A DNA stretch of 8,903 nt from positions 1 through 8,903 of the forward strand of contig JAABQT010000056.1 of NCBI GenBank assembly GCA_011391295.1. Direction: 5' to 3'. Below are positions 5,934 to 8,903 of this stretch, one piece after another. The notes beneath the pieces are model-generated. The model searched no databases. It worked only from the letters and a program-made list of their open reading frames with translations, and had not been told where the DNA came from. A program made the position numbers and the translations under genes. How positions within the stretch are numbered: the first letter of the stretch is position 1; each line of letters begins with the position of its first letter. This DNA comes from Betaproteobacteria bacterium. GTDB lineage: Bacteria; Pseudomonadota; Gammaproteobacteria; Burkholderiales; SG8-39.

Positions 5934-7184
5934 CTATCGGCGCTCGTAGGCCGCGGCGAAAAAACCGTCGCAACCATGCAGGTGCGGGCGCAAGCGCAGC
6001 CGCTCGCCGCAATCGAGCGCGATGCGCTGCGCAGCGAACAGTTCCTGGCATGACAGAGGGGCAAAATCCGGGTGCGCCGCCGCGAAGGCGTCCACGATCG
6101 CTTCATTCTCCTCGGGCAGGATGCTGCAGGTCGCATAGACCAGGCGCCCGCCGGGCTTTACCAGCCGCGCCGCCGCAGCCAGGATCGAGGCCTGCTTGAG
6201 CGCCAATTCGGCGATCGCCTGCGGCCCGTGGCGCCACTTGAGATCCGGATTGCGCCGCAACGTGCCAAAGCCGCTGCAGGGCGCGTCCACCAGCACGCGG
6301 TCCAGCTTCCCGGCAAGCCGCTTCGCGCGCGCATCGCCGTCGCCGGACAGCACCAGCGGGTGCACGTTGGTGACGCCGGCGCGTGCCGCGCGCGGCGCGA
6401 GCTCGGCGAGGCGCTTGGCCGACACGTCCATGGCATAGATGCGGCCGGTGCCGCGCATCAGCATGGCGATGGCGAGCGTCTTGCCGCCTGCCCCGGCGCA
6501 GTAATCGCCGACCATCTCCCCGCGCCGAGGCGCCAGCAGGTAGGCGAGCAGCTGGCTGCCCTCATCCTGCACCTCGAGCGCGCCCTGCTGGAACAGCGGG
6601 TGCCGGTTGATCGCCGGCTTCTCGGCGAGGCGCAGTCCCGCGGGTGAATGCGGCGTCGGCGCGCCTTCGATGCCGCTCGCGCGCAACTGTGCCAGCGCCT
6701 CGTCCCGTCCCATTTTGGCGAGATTCACGCGCAGGTCGAGCGGCGCGGGATTGAGCAGGCCTTGCGCCACGCGCATCGCCTCCGCCTCGCCGTGCAGCGC
6801 GGCGAGCCGCTCCCACAGCCAGTCGGGCAGGTCGGCGCGCACCGCGGGCGCAAACGTCTCGGTCTTCGCAGCGCGGATGCGGGCGACCAGACCCTGCTCG
6901 TCCTCGCGCAGCACGCCTTCGAGCGCGCGCCTGGAAAGGCCGCGCACGCGCACCAGCGCGGCGACCGCCAGGTCGCGCGGCGCCGCGGACTGCGCCGCGG
7001 CCTCGAGCGAGCGCCTGCGGCGCAGCGCCGCATACACGGTCTCGGCGACAAAGGCGCGGTCCTGCTGGCCGAGGTTGCGGTGCGCCCGGAAATAGCGCGA
7101 CACCGCGGCATCCGCGGGGCCGGAGGTGGCCAGCAGCTCGCCGAGCAGCGCCTCCGCGCGCCCCAGTTGGGCGCGGTAGATCAT
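5934..7184 (-). CDS. RsmB/NOP family rRNA (cytosine-C5) methyltransferase
   Basis: SAM-dependent RNA m5C methyltransferase, 416 residues. Residues about 1-140 are a NusB-like RNA-binding part (QQDRAFVAETVYAALRRRRSL, 40-60). The Rossmann methyltransferase domain follows: motif I DYCAGAGGK (227-235) for SAM, the acidic residue Asp253 in YAMDVS, motif IV DAPCSGFGTLRRNPD (300-314) with Cys303, and motif VI YATCSILPEENE (350-361) with Cys353, the predicted nucleophile. Both cysteines of the two-cysteine m5C mechanism are present. The likely target is a 16S rRNA cytosine, as for RsmB (C967), but many Betaproteobacteria also have an rsmB beside fmt/def. This copy next to purN may therefore be a paralogue with another target, so I give no symbol. 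Its ATG overlaps the stop of the DUF3108 gene as ATGA, showing coupling in the purN operon. Confidence 0.9.
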   Translation of the reverse strand: MIYRAQLGRAEALLGELLATSGPADAAVSRYFRAHRNLGQQDRAFVAETVYAALRRRRSLEAAAQSAAPRDLAVAALVRVRGLSRRALEGVLREDEQGLVARIRAAKTETFAPAVRADLPDWLWERLAALHGEAEAMRVAQGLLNPAPLDLRVNLAKMGRDEALAQLRASGIEGAPTPHSPAGLRLAEKPAINRHPLFQQGALEVQDEGSQLLAYLLAPRRGEMVGDYCAGAGGKTLAIAMLMRGTGRIYAMDVSAKRLAELAPRAARAGVTNVHPLVLSGDGDARAKRLAGKLDRVLVDAPCSGFGTLRRNPDLKWRHGPQAIAELALKQASILAAAARLVKPGGRLVYATCSILPEENEAIVDAFAAAHPDFAPLSCQELFAAQRIALDCGERLRLRPHLHGCDGFFAAAYERR

Positions 7185-7861
7185 GGTGTCACCGTGATGC
7201 GTGCGGCGACCTGGTCGATGCGCGTGCCGTCCTTTTGCACCACGAGCACGCGTAACGGCAGGTAGGAGCGCGCGGCGTCGAACCAGACCTGCGTCGCGCG
7301 GCCGCCGTCGTCGACTTGGTCGAGGCGCAGCGCGTCGAATTCGCCGGCGGGCACACTGAGGCGCTCGCGGCCCACCACGTCGAATTGGTAGTGCGCAATG
7401 CCCTTGCCGTCGGCAACGTTGTACTCGAGCCGCCCCGCGCCCGGCGCATGGAACGCGGGCGCAAAAAGAAAGCTCAGGCGGTCCTGCGCGTGCGGCGGCA
7501 GCGGCTGGACCTGCGGCCCCTTGCGAAACTCCTGGGTGAGCGTGTTCTCCTCCCAGGAGAACCGCGCCGTTGCGGTGTCGCGTCGCGGGCGCTTATCCAC
7601 GTACTCCAGCGGCTGCAGGCGGCCCGCCTTGATCTTGCCGCGGCTGGTGCGCAGCACCTCCCCGAGCAGCGCCAGCAACCCGCTGCCCTCCCAGGTCTCG
7701 GTGAGACGGTAGGTCCGGCCATCGTGCTCGAGCACATGATTCGCAGTGGCCAGTTGGCTGCCGTTGTACAGCACCTGGTAGCCGATTTCGACGCGCGCCG
7801 GCGGCGCCGCCTGGACGGCAGCCGCGCAGCAAAGCGCGATCGCTGACCACCACCTACCCAT
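7181..7861 (-). CDS. DUF3108 family exported protein of unknown function
   Basis: 226-residue protein. Residues 1-18 are a Sec signal peptide (MGRWW, hydrophobic core, AVQA cleavage site before APPARVE), so it should be periplasmic or outer-membrane associated; the cysteines at 11-12 do not fit a lipobox. The mature part is rich in beta-strand patterns, with features remembered from DUF3108: an N-terminal YQVLYNGSQLATA stretch, a central RPRRDTATARFSWEENTLT region, DRLSFLFA, and a C-terminal VWFDAARSYLPLRVLV followed by an Ile/Asp-rich end. No catalytic motif is visible and the function is unknown. The chosen ATG (7861) lies inside the purN 3' end, an eight-base overlap, and no other start would leave the signal peptide at the N-terminus. 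The stop overlaps the methyltransferase start. This purN-DUF3108-methyltransferase order seems conserved in Betaproteobacteria, from memory. Confidence 0.85.
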   Translation of the reverse strand: MGRWWSAIALCCAAAVQAAPPARVEIGYQVLYNGSQLATANHVLEHDGRTYRLTETWEGSGLLALLGEVLRTSRGKIKAGRLQPLEYVDKRPRRDTATARFSWEENTLTQEFRKGPQVQPLPPHAQDRLSFLFAPAFHAPGAGRLEYNVADGKGIAHYQFDVVGRERLSVPAGEFDALRLDQVDDGGRATQVWFDAARSYLPLRVLVVQKDGTRIDQVAARITVTP

Positions 7862-8447
7862 GATTTTCCATAACGCGCACCCGATCCCCCTCGATGACCA
7901 GCCTGCCATCGAGGAACCAGCGGATCGCCTGCGGATAGAGGCGGTGCTCCTGCTCGAGCACGCGCGCGGCCAGCGCCTCCTCGGTATCGCCGGGCAGCAC
8001 CGGCACCGGGGCCTGGGCGATGATCGGACCGTGATCCATCTGTTCGGTGACGAAATGCACCGTGCAGCCGTGGCGCTTCGTACCTGCCGCAAGCGCACGC
8101 GCATGGGTGTCCAAACCCGGAAACTCGGGCAGGAGGGAGGGGTGGATATTGACCAGTCGGCCGGCGTAGCGCGCCACGAACGCCGGCGTCAGCACGCGCA
8201 TGAATCCGGCCAGCGCCACCAGCCTGGGCGCATGGCGGTCGATGGCGGCGGCGAGCGCCGCGTCGAAGGCCTCGCGCGTGGCGTAGGCACGGTGTTCCAC
8301 CACGCCGGTGGCCACGCCGAAGCGCGCCGCCACGGCAAGCCCCGCGGCATCGACCCGGTTGCTGATGACCGCGGCGACCGGAATTCCGGCTTCGAGGATC
8401 GCCTGCAGGTTGCTGCCGCGGCCGGAAATGAGGACGACGACCGACAT
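7854..8447 (-). CDS. purN: Phosphoribosylglycinamide formyltransferase (GAR transformylase)
   Basis: Transfers a formyl group from 10-formyltetrahydrofolate to glycinamide ribonucleotide, step 3 of purine synthesis, in the cytosol. 197 residues. Visible signatures: the phosphate-binding loop SGRGSNLQA (8-16), AGFMRVLTPAFV (80-91), the catalytic block NIHPSLLPEFPG with Asn100 and His102, and Asp138 in QMDHGPII. These match E. coli Asn106, His108 and Asp144 with a constant offset of six, caused by a shorter loop after the first helix (around residues 19-25). All catalytic residues are intact. No clear Shine-Dalgarno sequence precedes the ATG. The gene lies 43 bases downstream of fumC on the same strand, so it may be read from an upstream promoter, and it leads the overlapping set with the DUF3108 and methyltransferase genes. 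Confidence 0.97.
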   Translation of the reverse strand: MSVVVLISGRGSNLQAILEAGIPVAAVISNRVDAAGLAVAARFGVATGVVEHRAYATREAFDAALAAAIDRHAPRLVALAGFMRVLTPAFVARYAGRLVNIHPSLLPEFPGLDTHARALAAGTKRHGCTVHFVTEQMDHGPIIAQAPVPVLPGDTEEALAARVLEQEHRLYPQAIRWFLDGRLVIEGDRVRVMENHG

Positions 8448-8490
8448 GAGGCGCGCAGTCTAATACAGCCGCGCAGGAACGCGCGGCGCC

Positions 8491-8903
8491 TCACACCGAA
8501 GGCTTGGTCATCGCGGCGGGCTGCACCCACCGGTCGTAGTCGGCCGCGCTGACGTGGCCCAGGGCCAGCGCCGCGTCGCGCAGCGTGCCGCCCTCCCGGT
8601 GCGCCTTGTTCGCGATCTCGGCAGCGCGGTCGTAACCGATATGCGGCGTGAGCGCGGTCACCAGCATCAGCGAGCGCTCCAGCAGCTCGCGGATGCGCGC
8701 CTCATTGGCCTGAATGCCGCGCGCGCAATGCTCCTCGAACGAGCTGCAGCCGTCGGCGAGCAGGCGCACGCTTTGCAGGAAGTTGTAGGCCAGCAGCGGC
8801 TTGTACACGTTCAGCTCGAAGTTGCCGGAGGCAGCACCGATGCCGATCGCCGCATCATTGCCCAGCACCTGCGCGCAGATCATGGCCAGTGCCTCGGCCT
8901 GCG
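8491..8903 (-). CDS. fumC: Class II fumarate hydratase, C-terminal part (5' partial)
   Basis: Only the last 136 or so residues are inside the window; the gene continues past base 8903. FumC interconverts fumarate and malate in the TCA cycle as an iron-free homotetramer. The visible part begins [16 protein letters not shown] and continues [45 protein letters not shown] and [11 protein letters not shown], all standard for the C-terminal helices and fumarase C-terminal domain. The catalytic loop with the SSxMPxKxN signature lies just outside. Aspartate ammonia-lyase belongs to the same superfamily but differs here (it lacks SGNFELNV and HIGYD-AAEIA), so fumarase is the clear choice. purN follows after 43 bases. 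Confidence 0.95.
   Translation of the reverse strand, partial: QAEALAMICAQVLGNDAAIGIGAASGNFELNVYKPLLAYNFLQSVRLLADGCSSFEEHCARGIQANEARIRELLERSLMLVTALTPHIGYDRAAEIANKAHREGGTLRDAALALGHVSAADYDRWVQPAAMTKPSV

Noticed and set aside
8460..8465. Possible -10 box (TATTAG on the minus strand) just before purN
   Set aside because: Only four of six consensus bases, no -35 partner at a valid distance, and it would leave an almost leaderless transcript. Too weak to annotate.

Overview
This is a high-GC, gene-dense window that looks like chromosomal DNA from a betaproteobacterium, probably a sulfur-oxidising or otherwise respiratory one. The evidence is the strongly G/C-biased codon use, the gene order purN, DUF3108, RsmB/NOP methyltransferase, desaturase, rpmG/rpmB, radC, coaBC, dut (remembered as common in Betaproteobacteria; no search was run), and the proteobacterial character of every product. 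No rRNA, tRNA, CRISPR array, insertion sequence or phage gene was seen.

Layout, left to right. (1) Bases 1-1104, plus strand: most of the flavoprotein subunit of flavocytochrome c sulfide dehydrogenase, cut at its 5' end by the window edge and followed by a strong hairpin terminator. (2) Bases 1154-3385, minus strand: a tightly overlapping set transcribed coaBC, then dut, then a cytochrome c4-type diheme cytochrome. It joins coenzyme A synthesis, dUTP removal and a periplasmic electron carrier. (3) A 61-bp divergent gap, then radC on the plus strand. (4) rpmB and rpmG (L28 and L33) on the plus strand. A near-ideal extended -10 promoter for them overlaps the radC stop codon, and a hairpin terminator follows. 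(5) Bases 4625-5797, minus strand: a membrane fatty acid desaturase with a long C-terminal extension. Its 136-bp upstream gap holds a promoter, a 20-bp-spaced direct repeat and nested inverted repeats. (6) Bases 5934-8447, minus strand: purN, a DUF3108 exported protein and an RsmB/NOP-type RNA m5C methyltransferase, overlapping one another by a few bases. (7) Bases 8491-8903, minus strand: the C-terminal third of class II fumarase, cut by the window edge.

Most of the window is housekeeping: purine and CoA synthesis, nucleotide-pool hygiene, ribosomal proteins, rRNA modification and membrane-lipid unsaturation. The respiratory parts are the sulfide dehydrogenase flavoprotein and the c4 cytochrome, whose genes meet tail to tail. 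I did not find a convincing undescribed system. The points most worth a second look are the desaturase C-terminal extension, which resembles the end of ISL3-type transposases; the repeat-rich desaturase upstream region; the rpmB promoter built into the radC stop codon; and the cytochrome c4 gene coupled to dut.
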